From positions 372,001 to 436,000 of the forward strand of contig JABYQU010000015.1 of NCBI GenBank assembly GCA_022264855.1: DNA of 64,000 nucleotides, given 5' to 3'. Below the pieces are notes generated by a model, which saw only the letters and a program-made list of their open reading frames with translations, searched no databases and was not told the DNA's origin. Below, in pieces: positions 24,289-34,704 of the stretch. Origin of the DNA: Lenzites betulinus (lineage: Eukaryota; Basidiomycota; Agaricomycetes; Polyporales; Polyporaceae). The first letter of the stretch is position 1; every line of letters starts with the position of its first letter. Position numbers and translations under genes: made by a program.

Positions 24289-27200
24289 TTACAGATACAC
24301 GACGATGAATGGCACCTGAGAGACCCTGTCAGCGACCTTGGTCCCGTGTACCAAAAAAAACGAACTCACCTCGACGTCCTCGCCTTCCTCGTCGCTGACC
24401 ATGACCTCGACGATGAGGTGCTTGGTGTGCGCGGGCAGCGGCTTCTTGCTCACATGCTCGACGAGCTTGCTGAACTTCATCGGGAGGCGCTCCTCGCTCT
24501 GCAGCAGCAGCGAATGTTAGCTTTCTGGCACCCCACGCAACAGCAGCGGACGGAACACTTGCCTTCTTCTTGCCGATGAAGGAGCTCCAGAGCATGCTGA
24601 CGCCCTGGCTAACCATGCTGATCTCCAGCTTGTGCTCGCGCTGGAAGTAGTCGACGAGGTCCTTCAGCGTCGGGTCGTTCTTGAACTCGAAGCGGTCCCA
24701 GAGCGTCCAGTCGATGCCGTTGTACGTGCTCTTCTTCGGCGCGATGGGCTCCGAGAAGCCGAAGAATGGCAGCGCCAAGTTCACGAAGCCGTTCTTGTAC
24801 GCCTCGATGTTCTTCTTCCCGTCGATGAGCTGCACAACAGCACGAATCAGAAGACTGCTGGCAATATGAACAAATTTTGCATACCTTGTACAGCTCGAGG
24901 CAGACAAGACCGGTCACCAGTGACGTCGTAGTGGCGATGGCGGGGATGATCTTGCCCGCAATCTGCTTCGTCGTGTGGCGGTCGGCAGGCGCGATGCTGT
25001 AGTTCAGCGCACGCAGGTTGGAGGACGCGGTGATGAAGTCGATGTGGTGGTTCGTGTCATCATCCTTCTCGAACTCGACGGGGTTCAGACGGTAACCGAC
25101 GAGCGATGAAGGAGCGGGGAGCTGCTTCAGGTAGTCGGCAAGGTCCGAATCTACTAGATCCGTAAGACATCTATTCAGTCCACGGTAAACACACGTCACG
25201 TACCACCGTTGTCATTCGAAGGGGTGGGGTCGTTGTCGTTAATCTGGACCTTGACGCCGCTCTTCGGGGTGAACTCGGGAACGATGACCTCGTCCGCGAC
25301 CTTCTTGAAGACCGCAGGGTCAGTCTCGCCCCGCAAGCCATAGTTGAAGGCATGGAGGTTCGCAGCGGCGATGATGTACTGAAGGTGGATAGGCTACAGA
25401 TCTTGCAATTAGTGATATATTACGCCGAAACTCGCTGCCGACCTACGTTGTTGGAATCGAAGGTGAGCGGTTCGGGCGCACGCTTCGGTCCACTCCAGAA
25501 CGGCTGGCCAGTGCTCGTCACCGCGTCCTTCGGCAAGCTGTAGAGCAGCTGCTTGATAGAGTTGCTGTACTTCTCTTCGAACTGCAGGCGCGCCCAGACA
25601 ATGCACTCCTCAAAGGTGAGAGGCTTGCTCGTCACAAGGTACGACGCGATCTGCTCGACCTGCTCCTTCTGCTGGCCAGAGTACCTCAGGTTGTTCTCGA
25701 GGAAGTTGGGCTCGGACAGGTAAGAGTTGACGACCTGCGGCGGCTTGACAAAGAGGCTGTCGAACTCTTGCCTCGCCCACTGTTCGAATGTCAGCAATAG
25801 CACTGTTTATGTCAGCAACCGAGATATACCTCAATGGTGTGTTGGATCTGGTTGGGGAAGTTCTTGACAGTACACACGGGCGTCTCCTTCTCCGGAGGAT
25901 CTTGCGACGAAGAGTACGACTCCGTGAGGTGCGGGACGATCACTTGGGTGTTTCCCTTCGTGCCAAGCGTCCCGGACTCGAGCAGTGGCTTGAGGTAGAA
26001 TACGCAACGTTGGTCCATGTACTGGCGCGCCTTGACGTTGTCAAGCGCGTTGGTGACACCGTCGATGCTCGCAAAGAAGGCCGTATCGTATACATCTGTT
26101 ATCATGTTAGACAGCACCCTCGAAGTAAAATCGCTCGGATGGACTTACTCTCAGTGTCAGGACCGACTGGCTCTTGCTTGCTATCAATCTTGCCCTGTAG
26201 ATCCGGGTTCATGTCGGCAACAGCAGCAGCCGCTACCTCCGCCTTGAACTTGCCCAGATCCTTTGCACGGAACAAGAACTGACGGTTGAGGTTACTCTTC
26301 TCGATAGTGTCCAGGTCAGTTACGTGGATCTTGCCATTCGGGCCCGTAGCGAGACCAATCATACTCCAGTTCTTCAGCATCTCACAGCCGATAGCCCCAG
26401 AGCCGACAAGGAACTCCCTAAAGTTCGCAATCTTGTCTTGGAAATTCTTACCGAAGACCACGATCTGACCGTCGTAGCGCGACCCAATCGGCTGAGCGTC
26501 TTCCTCGGTGGGGAGTTCATCAGGCAAAGATTCGAGCGAGTCGAAGTAAAGGTACTGGAGCGCGGGGTGGAACTTGGCCGAGCATGCCTTGAGAACTTCC
26601 TGAGCAACAAATCCGCCAAGAACGGCGTTCACTGGCGCAATGTCACCCGTAGCCTGGTAGGCCAACTCGGTCAAGACCTTCTCGTCGACGTCGGCATCGA
26701 TTTGTTTGGCCAGCTTGACCAGCTCAGCGGCATCTTCAGCGTTCCGTGGACGGGGAGAACGCTGGTTCTGCTCCTCAAACTGTGAGAGGGCCTGGAAACC
26801 GGCATGGAGGGCGGAGGGGCGGTCGAACTTGGAGAAATCGGTAATGAGATACTCCGGCTTTTTGAGAGATTCACGGAGGGATTTCTTAAACAGTATGTGA
26901 GATTTCGCAGGACTCAAAACAGAACGTCCGTATACTCACGAATTGCAAGATCTTCGGCATTTTGACCTGGGTAAAAATACCCCCAGCCTTGTAGTCATCG
27001 AGATTGGAGGTGTCGCCGATAGCAAAGGTGTAGGGACCCTTGACAGTGATCTTACGAGGTTCGCAGCCGTTGAGCTGCGTCATGCCCTGGACCTCGCTGA
27101 AGGTTACGAAATCGCCGTCCTCTAGACCATGGCGGGTTTCGTCTAGACAAGTCACGACACCCTCACCATCCTGCAAGGAGTTAGGTACACGAAACGCGTC

Positions 27201-28144
27201 GCGTCATTGTTTTCACGTACCTTGTCAATGGAGGCAACAATCCCAGAAAGAGGTTGCTCGCCAGTGGGGTCTACGCACGTGAACTTGGGGCCGAAGTCAT
27301 TGAACGAGTATCTAATCAAGTCGGTCAGATGCACACTCAGCAGACAACTGTCTTCTGAAGAAGCTCACGCAAAGAGACCGCGAGAGTCAGCGGAAATGAA
27401 GTACACGCCGTTCTGGTGTGTCCAGTCGTCGATCTCTAGCTGCTTCTTCAGCGACACGCCGCAAAGCACGACGACCTGCGCACGATGCGTAAGCGGGGAA
27501 GCCTAGCACGGTGAAATGCATCTAGTGCCGTACCTGGAAACCCTTGATGAGGTCGACGGAAATTTCTTGGCCGGCTTGCCCGCCAAGATTCCGCACGGGG
27601 ACATATGCGTTGAGCTCAGCCAAACGAGGAAGCGTTGCCGCTGCGCGAGGCTTGCCGACGTCTTCTTGACGCAGGAAGAACTGGTACGGCTATGAGCAAG
27701 TACACTGCGTATGACTGCGCCACAGCTGCATACCTGACTGCTCAGATCCGCTAGCTGAACGGGCTCAGGGTCGTAGATCGTGACAGACTTGACACCAGCA
27801 AGTACAATGTTCTTGGCTAGCGTATAGAGGTATTAGCATCGAGGTCGTTCCCCACCATGCCCTATGCAGAAACTCACCAATTTCGACACCAAGGCCCTTC
27901 ATTCCGACGATCAAGACGTTCGAAGCGGCCATGCGCTTCATGGCTGAAAAGCGCGTCAATTAAGACCGGGTACATCCCCCTCAGATGTCCTTACCTTCGT
28001 GACCAAGAACATAGCTGAGGAGCTGCGGTTAGCCCAGGAAACGCGTATCCAATCAGTAAGCACTCACAGTTGGCGAGAGTAGAGACCCTCGTCAATCGCG
28101 GCCTCATCGACGTCCATCGCAGACGGGAGGTTCGTGGCAGCCAT
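24289..28144 (-). CDS. UBA1: Ubiquitin-activating enzyme E1
   Basis: About 1,015 residues over more than ten exons on the minus strand, start ATG 28144 ([20 protein letters not shown] then LYSRQL). It activates ubiquitin by ATP-dependent adenylation and thioester formation, in cytosol and nucleus. The inactive adenylation half has [19 protein letters not shown]. The FCCH region has [20 protein letters not shown]. The active adenylation domain has [20 protein letters not shown] and [20 protein letters not shown]. The catalytic cysteine is in [12 protein letters not shown] (codon at 25872-25874). The C-terminal ubiquitin-fold domain ends at 24289 after [19 protein letters not shown]. All key residues expected of an E1 are present and length matches the family. 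Its promoter is shared with DPH6. Confidence 0.96.
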
Positions 28145-28397
28145 GATTCGTAACAGACGTGAAGTGTGCGAGTGGATGGAGGGGTGAGGAGAGAGGTGGA
28201 GGAGAGAGAGAGATGGAAAGAGGCTCCTTGGACGGTGGCGGGGTAAGATTACGATGCCAGACGCGCTCGTGCTGCACGCGACTCTGACGTAAGCGCAGGA
28301 TCTACGCGAAATCTATATTGGCGCTTCGTAAGCTCTGCGCACTTAGCGAGTATCTATCTTACTCAACCCCTCGGCTTTCGTCCACGACGTGCTTGTC
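28145..28397. promoter_or_regulatory. 253-bp divergent promoter, UBA1 / DPH6
   Basis: Only 253 bp separate the two start codons. It contains a GA-rich run (about 28180-28215: GGAGGAGAGAGAGAGATGG) near the UBA1 side and no TATA box. This fits a bidirectional housekeeping promoter. Confidence 0.55.
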
Positions 28398-31020
28398 ATG
28401 AAATATGTCGCATTGCTCAGCGGGGGCAAGGACAGCTGCTTCAACCTTCTACACTGTGCTAGAAATGGTCACGAGCTCGTCGCTGCAGCGTCTCTAGGCC
28501 CTGAACAAGGCAAAGGTTCGGCTACCCCGCATCCCTGACTAGTAGTTCGTTGCCGACCCTGAAGATCCTAGAGGAACTCGACTCGTATCTCTACCAGACT
28601 GTCGGCCAGGACGCGATTGAGTTTGTAGGACAAGCCTTGGATGTGCCGCTCTTCCGGAGGGTTATATCTGGGGCGGCTGTCGAGCAAGGCGGCGAATACG
28701 GAGGCCGAGATCCAGCACACAGTGAAGGCATTCGCGGCGACGAGACAGAAGATCTCTATGAACTTCTCGTCACTGTCAAAGTGGATACGTTATTATTTGA
28801 GCGACGTCCATGGACTAATAACGCGATCGCATGTTCCTAGACGCATCACCCGGAGGTACAGGGTGTATCCGTCGGAGCGATCCTCTCCAACTACCAGAGA
28901 GTGCGCGTAGAACATGTGTATGTACACATCTCCGTGGATGCCATATGCACATTTTTAGACCGTCCTAGATGCCGTCGCCTAGGTTTGACTCCTCTATCCT
29001 ATTTGTGGCATCGTGACCAAGAGGAACTGCTGGCTGAGATGGTTGAGGCTGGCATGGAGGCCATCCTCATCAAGGTCGCAGGCATCGGACTCACCGCGAA
29101 ACACTTGGGCAAGACTCTTGCGGACATGCAACCAACTTTAATCAAGCTGGTTAGTGTTTTCATGTAAGGTGGTACGGGAATACCGACTGGGATGCATCCA
29201 GAACCGTCTCTACGGCTCACATATTTGTGGAGAAGGCGGGGAGTACGAATCTCTGACTCTGGACTGTCCACTCTTCAAGTCCCGTATCAACTTGTGAGCT
29301 ATCCCTTTTTTGTGAGTCCGCCATTCATATATGCTTACACCAATAATCTTCTCAGGGATGAAGTCGAAACGGTGATTCACTCCGACAACGACTTTGCGAC
29401 GGTTGCATACCTCAGAGTCAAGAAGGCCACCCTTCAGCCAAAAATCGCTACCGAAACGAATGGCATTGCAGCGCCGCCATTGCTGGAAGCGCAGTTCTTA
29501 CAGATTCAGGACTCCCTCTCAGCGTCCACATGCTCAAGCGCGAATCTTCCAGCTAAATCTATTCGCGGCATTCCCTCGCCGCAAACCAGCAGCCAGAGGA
29601 AAATAGGGAACTGTGTTTCTGTTGTTAATGTCCAGCGTGATCTTCAAAGTCGGCGGGACGATCTTCCCTTGGAGGACGAGGTCCGAGAGTGCTTCGAGAA
29701 ACTAAAAGGTGTCCGCGAACACTGAAGTGCCCTCGTCAACCAACCAGCTCACATAATTTTCAGAATGCCTTGCAAAGTACCCACTCACCCTCACCGACGT
29801 CGCCAACATAAACATCCTCATCTCCTCCATGGACCTCTTCGCGCGCGTCAACGCGGTCTTCGCCACCTATTTCGGCACGAGCCCACCCGCCCGTGCATGC
29901 GTCGCCGCCGACCTCCCCGCGCCTGTTAGAGTTCGTTTGGACTGCATAGCGTTCGCGGAGACGACGCCCTCCTCCCGTCAAGCACTGCACGTTCAAGGGC
30001 TCAGTTATTGGGCTCCCGCGAATATCGGGCCCTACTCTCAAGCTATCATAGTAAGCTCAGCCTCAATATACCTCTAATTACCCCCACGCTCACCGCCATA
30101 ACAACTCCCGCCGCACCTCGCAGGCAGACGAACGCGTCTTCATCTCCGGCCAGATTGGGCTCATTCCAAGCAGCCTCGCCCTCCCGTCCCCACGCTCCCT
30201 CGCGCTCGAGGCCGCGCTCTCCTTCCAGCACGTGCACCGCGTCGTCGACGCGCTCAAGACCAACTCCGGCGGTGGCTGGGCGGGCCATTACCAGAGCATT
30301 GTGTACTGGCTCGTGGATGCAGCCAGCGTCCCGCCCGTGCGCGAGGCGAGCGTGCAGTTTGAAGGGGTGCGTGCTACCGTGCTGCTCGCTGGTGCTAATG
30401 CGGATAGGCTGACATGCCCTTTGGGGATGAAGGACGCTGGCGCACCGACGTTGTTTGTTGTAGTGCCTGAACTGCCCAAGGGTGCGCTCATAGAGAAGCA
30501 GGTGATGCTGCATACTGGCCAGTGCGACATCGAGGAAGATGACGGGACCGTCATCCGTGGTTCTGTAGTGCCTTCTTTCGAAAGCGGTCGGTGGCACTTC
30601 CTCATAAACACTTTGTCCTTGTTGAACACTTCACCAGGGGAGTTCGCGCCCGCGAGTGGAGAGGCGCATTGGGAGATGTCCAGCTTCCGCGAGACACCAT
30701 CCAAAGTTGCGTTGGTCTGCGTTCGCGGAAATGTCTCGGGGCTGCTCAAGCAGCTCCGCGATATCCCTGCTCTGCAAGACCTCCCCTCGGCAGCCCTGTC
30801 GATCCGGCTGTTCTACAACGCCACAAAGACTCAAGGTAACACAGACATCCCCTATACTGGTCACAAGCAGGCTGACGGACCTAACGCAGCTGCCTCGTCA
30901 GCCACAGCACTCATCCAAGACCTCGGTTCGGCGCCGGTCACACCCATCCCGTGCAGACACCTCGCGAGCAGAAAGGGCGACGACTGGGATTACGCGATCC
31001 TTGCTACATGTACAAGATAG
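28398..31020 (+). CDS. DPH6: Diphthine-ammonia ligase fused to RidA-like domains
   Basis: Start ATG 28398 gives MKYVALLSGGKDSCFNLLHC, the SGGKDS PP-loop of the ATP-binding DPH6 family (last step of diphthamide synthesis on eEF2). Exon 2 joins as KEELDSYLYQTVGQDAIEF. Later exons give GVSVGAILSNYQRVRVEHV, RLGLTPLSYLWHRDQEELL, MEAILIKVAGIG and the conserved ICGEGGEYESLTLDCPLFKS. Two RidA/YjgF-like domains follow: one around 29770-29960 (TLTDVANINILISSMDLF, FARVNAVFATYFG), the second from about 30000 (GLSYWAPANIGPYSQAI, ERVFISGQIGLIPSSLAL) to the end at 31020. The fusion order is as in yeast Dph6. At least five introns, one with a TAG-containing 57-nt body right after the PP-loop exon. Convergent with the transporter at 31215. 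Confidence 0.92.
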
Positions 31021-31214
31021 CATGCGGGGGAGGGTAGTTGATGTACAACACACAAACGAAGTAGAAGAGATGTGGCACGGCGAGCGTCCGAGACGGGGAT
31101 CCGTTAGTGGGGAAGTAGTTCAACGCAGGAACTTGGAGAAGAAACGTAGACTGCAGCTTTGTACATCGCCAGCGAAACCAAAAGACGGAAGAGGAGTAGA
31201 TAGGACGGGGCCGT

Positions 31215-33852
31215 TCACGGCGTGCCCTCCTCCTGGAGGACCTTGAGCTCTGCGAGCCGCCGGCGCATCTCCTTCTCGGTGCGCGTAGGCGGGACCATGC
31301 GCGCGATGACTGCGCCGAACTACAATCACTGTGGTCAAAACTCTGCAACGCGCCCCCCTTTGATTGAAACTCACCAGAGTGCACACGCCGCCAAACCGGA
31401 GCACCCACGCGACGCCGTTCTTGCCATACAGCGCATTGTTCGCCGGATCGGCCTCCGCGTCCGCATCCACGATGCGGAAGATCGCGCTCGACACCAACGC
31501 GACCTGTATGCCTCTCCTTCAGCGATGCGTGCAATGAGAGTGAGTCGAAACCGCTTACGACGAACTGCGGCATGACGATCGCGAGGTTGTGGATACCGAG
31601 CACGGTACCACCAGACGCAGCTTCATCGTCCTGCTGCAGAGCACTCGCGTTGTGCTGATCGAACGAGCGGCGCCTACGAACGAGCGGGGTACGCTCGTTT
31701 TCGGTCTGCCTGCTGTTCCGCCGCGCCGCGGGGGTCGAGAGCGTACGACTGTGCGACGGACGGCGAAGCCACTCGCGCGCGGCCGCGTCGCCCTCCGACG
31801 CAGGCTCGCGCTCCTGCTCCTTCAAGAACTGTCACGCCCAGGCACGTCAGAACCGCACTCTACCCCTGGCTAGACGCGCACGTTGACGCGGACGCACCTC
31901 CATGATGATCGCGAACGGCGCCCAGCACGCGACAGCCCAGCAGATGCCGACGAGGCTGACGAGGATGATCGCCTGCCACACCTTCGTGACGAAGAAGGTC
32001 ATGAGCGTGAGGAACGTGAAGAGCAGCATCGCGCCCGTCCAGATGTTGCGCAGGAAGAAGGGCATGATTGGGAGGCGGAGGGGCTTGCCTCGCCGCGCGG
32101 CGTCGGCGCGCCATTCGCGCACCTGCCCGCGCAGGCGGGAGAGCTCGGCGTCCTCGTCCTCGTCACCCTCTTGCGCGAGCAGACGCGCGTCGCGGCGAGT
32201 TAGGTAGGGAAGGAGTGTCCCTGCGGCGACGGCAACTGCAAGGGCAGGGCGGTCAGATGTTAGCTGAACTTTGAACGGGCGACGACGTACTGATGCTGTA
32301 CAAGAGCATGGCAAAGGCTCCGGTCCTTGTTGCGTAGTCATGATCAGGCTCCGCGTCAAGTTCATATGCCATGACTTGACCAATGTAAGTGGTGCTAATA
32401 GACGCGGTGTTCAGTATGTTACGTCTTCCGTAGGTCATGGCCAGCCAACTTACGAATAGAACAGGAACGGGAACCTGTAAGATCATATCAGTGTCAGCTG
32501 TCTAGATAGGCGGATGCAGAACCACTCACCATCCCATAAACGCGAAGACCTGGACGTAGCAGACGCGCCGGATGGGCTTCGGAAGGCTGAGAATCGTCGA
32601 GTAAATGCCCTTGAAGACATCACGGACGCTGTTCCTGTGAATGGAAGAGAAGTCAGGCAATGTCCAGCGTGCCGCTCGACAGTCAAGCCTTACCCCTTCT
32701 CAATCCGCTTGTTCTCGCGTTGTTGCTCCTCCTGCGTCCAACACGTAATCCAGACCGTGCCAGCGAGGATGATCATGCACACAACACAGAATTTGCGGAA
32801 CTGAGACCCGCCCAGGAGGCGGAGGATCGGCATATTTGCAAGCGGCAAGAACCCTGCAAACCAGCTTCCCTGTTAGACATCTCCTGACCATACTCGGGAG
32901 CTAGACCGGGCTTCGTACCGAATCCATAGCCGACGATGTTTCCGGCGTTGAGCATCCTGCTGTGCCACGCATTGCCAGCGTTGAGCTGCTCGGGCGGTGC
33001 TACATCCAAAAGTAGGTTGCGCAGGGATGCCTGCAGCGCGTTGAGCGCGAAATCGAGCAGGTAGAATGAGACGATCGCGAAACCAATAGCCGTGTCTGTC
33101 ACCTGTTTTTGCAATTAAAAGAAATCAGCCCATGTAGTGTATGAACGTGTGCTGAGCTTACCGTCTTGATGTACTTGGGGTCCCAGCTCTCGCCGTCTCC
33201 GAAGAGGTCCACGAAGAACCCAGCAATCTCACGACAGTACGCGAGCGTAAGGGTAGAAATCACGAGTACGACGGTCGACGTTACGATCCAGTAGCGCCGC
33301 CGGTATTTGGAGGTCGACGCGTCCGAAACGGCACCTGCATGCACGGATGAGCGGATTGCGCCACGGGCCCTCCGCGATCTCTGCACACTCACCAATGACG
33401 GGCTGCGCAATAAGGCCGCTGATAGGCCCAGCAAGCCACACGAGACTCGTGAGCTGCTCGGAGAGGCCAAGGTCGAGGAGGAACGGCGTCCCATATCTAC
33501 TCGCGCGCATCAGCACTTGCCCAATCACCCCTTGCCCCTCTCCGCCATACACCTCGAGCCGTGTGCGCGAGCGCGAGACTCACCCAAGCTCAACAGTCCA
33601 CGCGACCTGCGAACCCGCCATCGCGATGCTCAAATTGATCAAGTCGAGCGTGGACATCCTCTTCTTCCCCGACGCCGACGCATCCGCGGCCTTGCCGTTC
33701 GTCCTGCTCGCGGAGGGCCCGCGCCCGTCCTGCTCGATTTCTGACCGCTGGGACTTGTTCGACGCGCGCCGGCCGCGCTCGCTCGGACGGATGGGCCACG
33801 CAATCTGGGACCCGGAGTCGGAGTCGGGCTCGTTGGACTCGGGGAACGTCAT
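31215..33852 (-). CDS. SUT-type sucrose/alpha-glucoside proton symporter (MFS)
   Basis: Start ATG 33852, stop 31215, about nine exons. The N-terminus is a cytosolic Ser/Arg-rich tail. Then come transmembrane segments with family residues: LDLINLSIAMAGSQVAWTVE, YGTPFLLDLGLSEQLTSLVW, GPISGLIAQPVIG, SDASTSKYRRRYWI (GXSD..RRR-like loop), QASLRNLLLDVAPPEQLNAG and WHSRMLNAGNIVGYGFG. Then RVCYVQVFAFMGW, NLAIVMPQFVVALVSSAIF and WVLRFGGVCTLFGAVIARMV. This pattern is the GPH/SUT family (plant sucrose carriers, S. pombe Sut1). The long central cytoplasmic loop rich in Arg/Glu separates the two halves. Predicted plasma-membrane uptake of sucrose or maltose. The LINE insertion begins 273 bp upstream of its ATG, in the same orientation. 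Confidence 0.88.
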
Positions 33853-34111
33853 CGCGGGAGTAGGTGCTTGTCACTCGCGGTGTCGCTGATCACAGTCGAG
33901 AGTCAAGAGGGCGAGGCGGAGGGGAGAGATGGCCCCGGGGGCTATATGAAGCAGGGAAGGGGACAGCGAGGAGAATGTCCGGGCGTTGCGCGCGCGGTGC
34001 CTGCGAGCTGGAGGGCGTGGCGGAGAAGGAGAGGAGGCTGCTGCTTTCGGCATTACGCAAACGCCAGCGCCTCCTGCTCGAGGCTGCTCTCGATCGAGAT
34101 CCATCTCGCTT
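33853..34111 (-). promoter_or_regulatory. Remaining promoter of the sucrose transporter
   Basis: About 260 bp of original upstream sequence remain between the ATG (33852) and the LINE target duplication. Anything formerly further upstream now lies beyond 53485, 19 kb away. Confidence 0.5.
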
Positions 34112-34125
34112 GTGCGCCCTAACTC
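34112..34125. repeat. LINE target-site duplication, left copy
   Basis: GTGCGCCCTAACTC (plus a following T shared with the T-run) is repeated exactly at 53472-53485. It lies directly beside the 21-T run that marks the poly(A) end of the element, exactly where target-primed reverse transcription places it. Confidence 0.93.
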
Positions 34126-34146
34126 TTTTTTTTTTTTTTTTTTTTT
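34126..34146 (-). other. Poly(A) tail of the LINE (21 T on + strand)
   Basis: A pure run of 21 T on the given strand equals a poly(A) tail in LINE orientation. It follows about 130 bp of 3' UTR after the original ORF2 stop at 34277. Confidence 0.9.
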
Positions 34147-34276
34147 GGTGCAACCCAGCTTCCGGGCCATTGGCCCTCCACTGGGCGGAGCAGGTAGTTG
34201 AGGGGTTCGCACCCATCGCACCACGGGGGAAATGCATTATGCACGCTGTCGCAGTGTGGGGCTTCTCCAGGCGCCG

Positions 34277-34353
34277 TCACCCGGTGCGGTGTCGGTCGCC
34301 GTCACAGAGCATACCCACTAAAACCCCCGGCGTTCCGATCCAGTTCTCTGGGA
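34277..34353 (-). pseudogene. Detached C-terminal end of LINE ORF2
   Basis: Past the hAT and the second copy of its 8-bp target, the ORF2 frame continues on the minus strand for 22 codons (NWIGTPGVLVGM-type residues) to a TGA at 34277-34279. The frame is preserved exactly across the target duplication. This shows the hAT landed in an intact ORF2. Confidence 0.85.
34346..34353. repeat. hAT 8-bp target duplication, left copy
   Basis: CTCTGGGA directly precedes the hAT terminus and is repeated at 38391-38398. Eight base pairs is the hAT-superfamily signature. Confidence 0.95.
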
Positions 34354-34382
34354 TAGGGTACCGTGAAGAAGTGCTTGCTTTT

Positions 34383-34472
34383 TAACAGCTGTTTATTAAC
34401 CGTGTTAATAACATGTTAATAACTGTTAACAAGCCGCATGCCCCAGGAGCCCGGTTAATAAGTGTTAATAAG
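34383..34472 (+). repeat. hAT left subterminal TTAATAA cluster
   Basis: TTAATAA occurs at 34405, 34416, 34455 and 34465, with the reverse complement TTATTAA at 34393. Such subterminal arrays are the usual binding sites of hAT transposases. Confidence 0.75.
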
Positions 34473-34704
34473 GCCGGGAACTCATCTGGCCGATGGGCGA
34501 CAGACTTGGTGAGGGCCTGTGCCTGGGCAGGGGTTGAGGAAGATCTGTATAGTCCGTTGAGTGACATCATTGGGCAACGTCCCAAGGAAGCAGCTTCCGA
34601 CCGGTCACCGCGCCGCGCCGACCTCATCTTCCAGCACTCAAATACTCAGGAAACGCCCTCTACTCACTGTCTTGCATAAACTCCTGCCTTCACAAGACTG
34701 GGAA

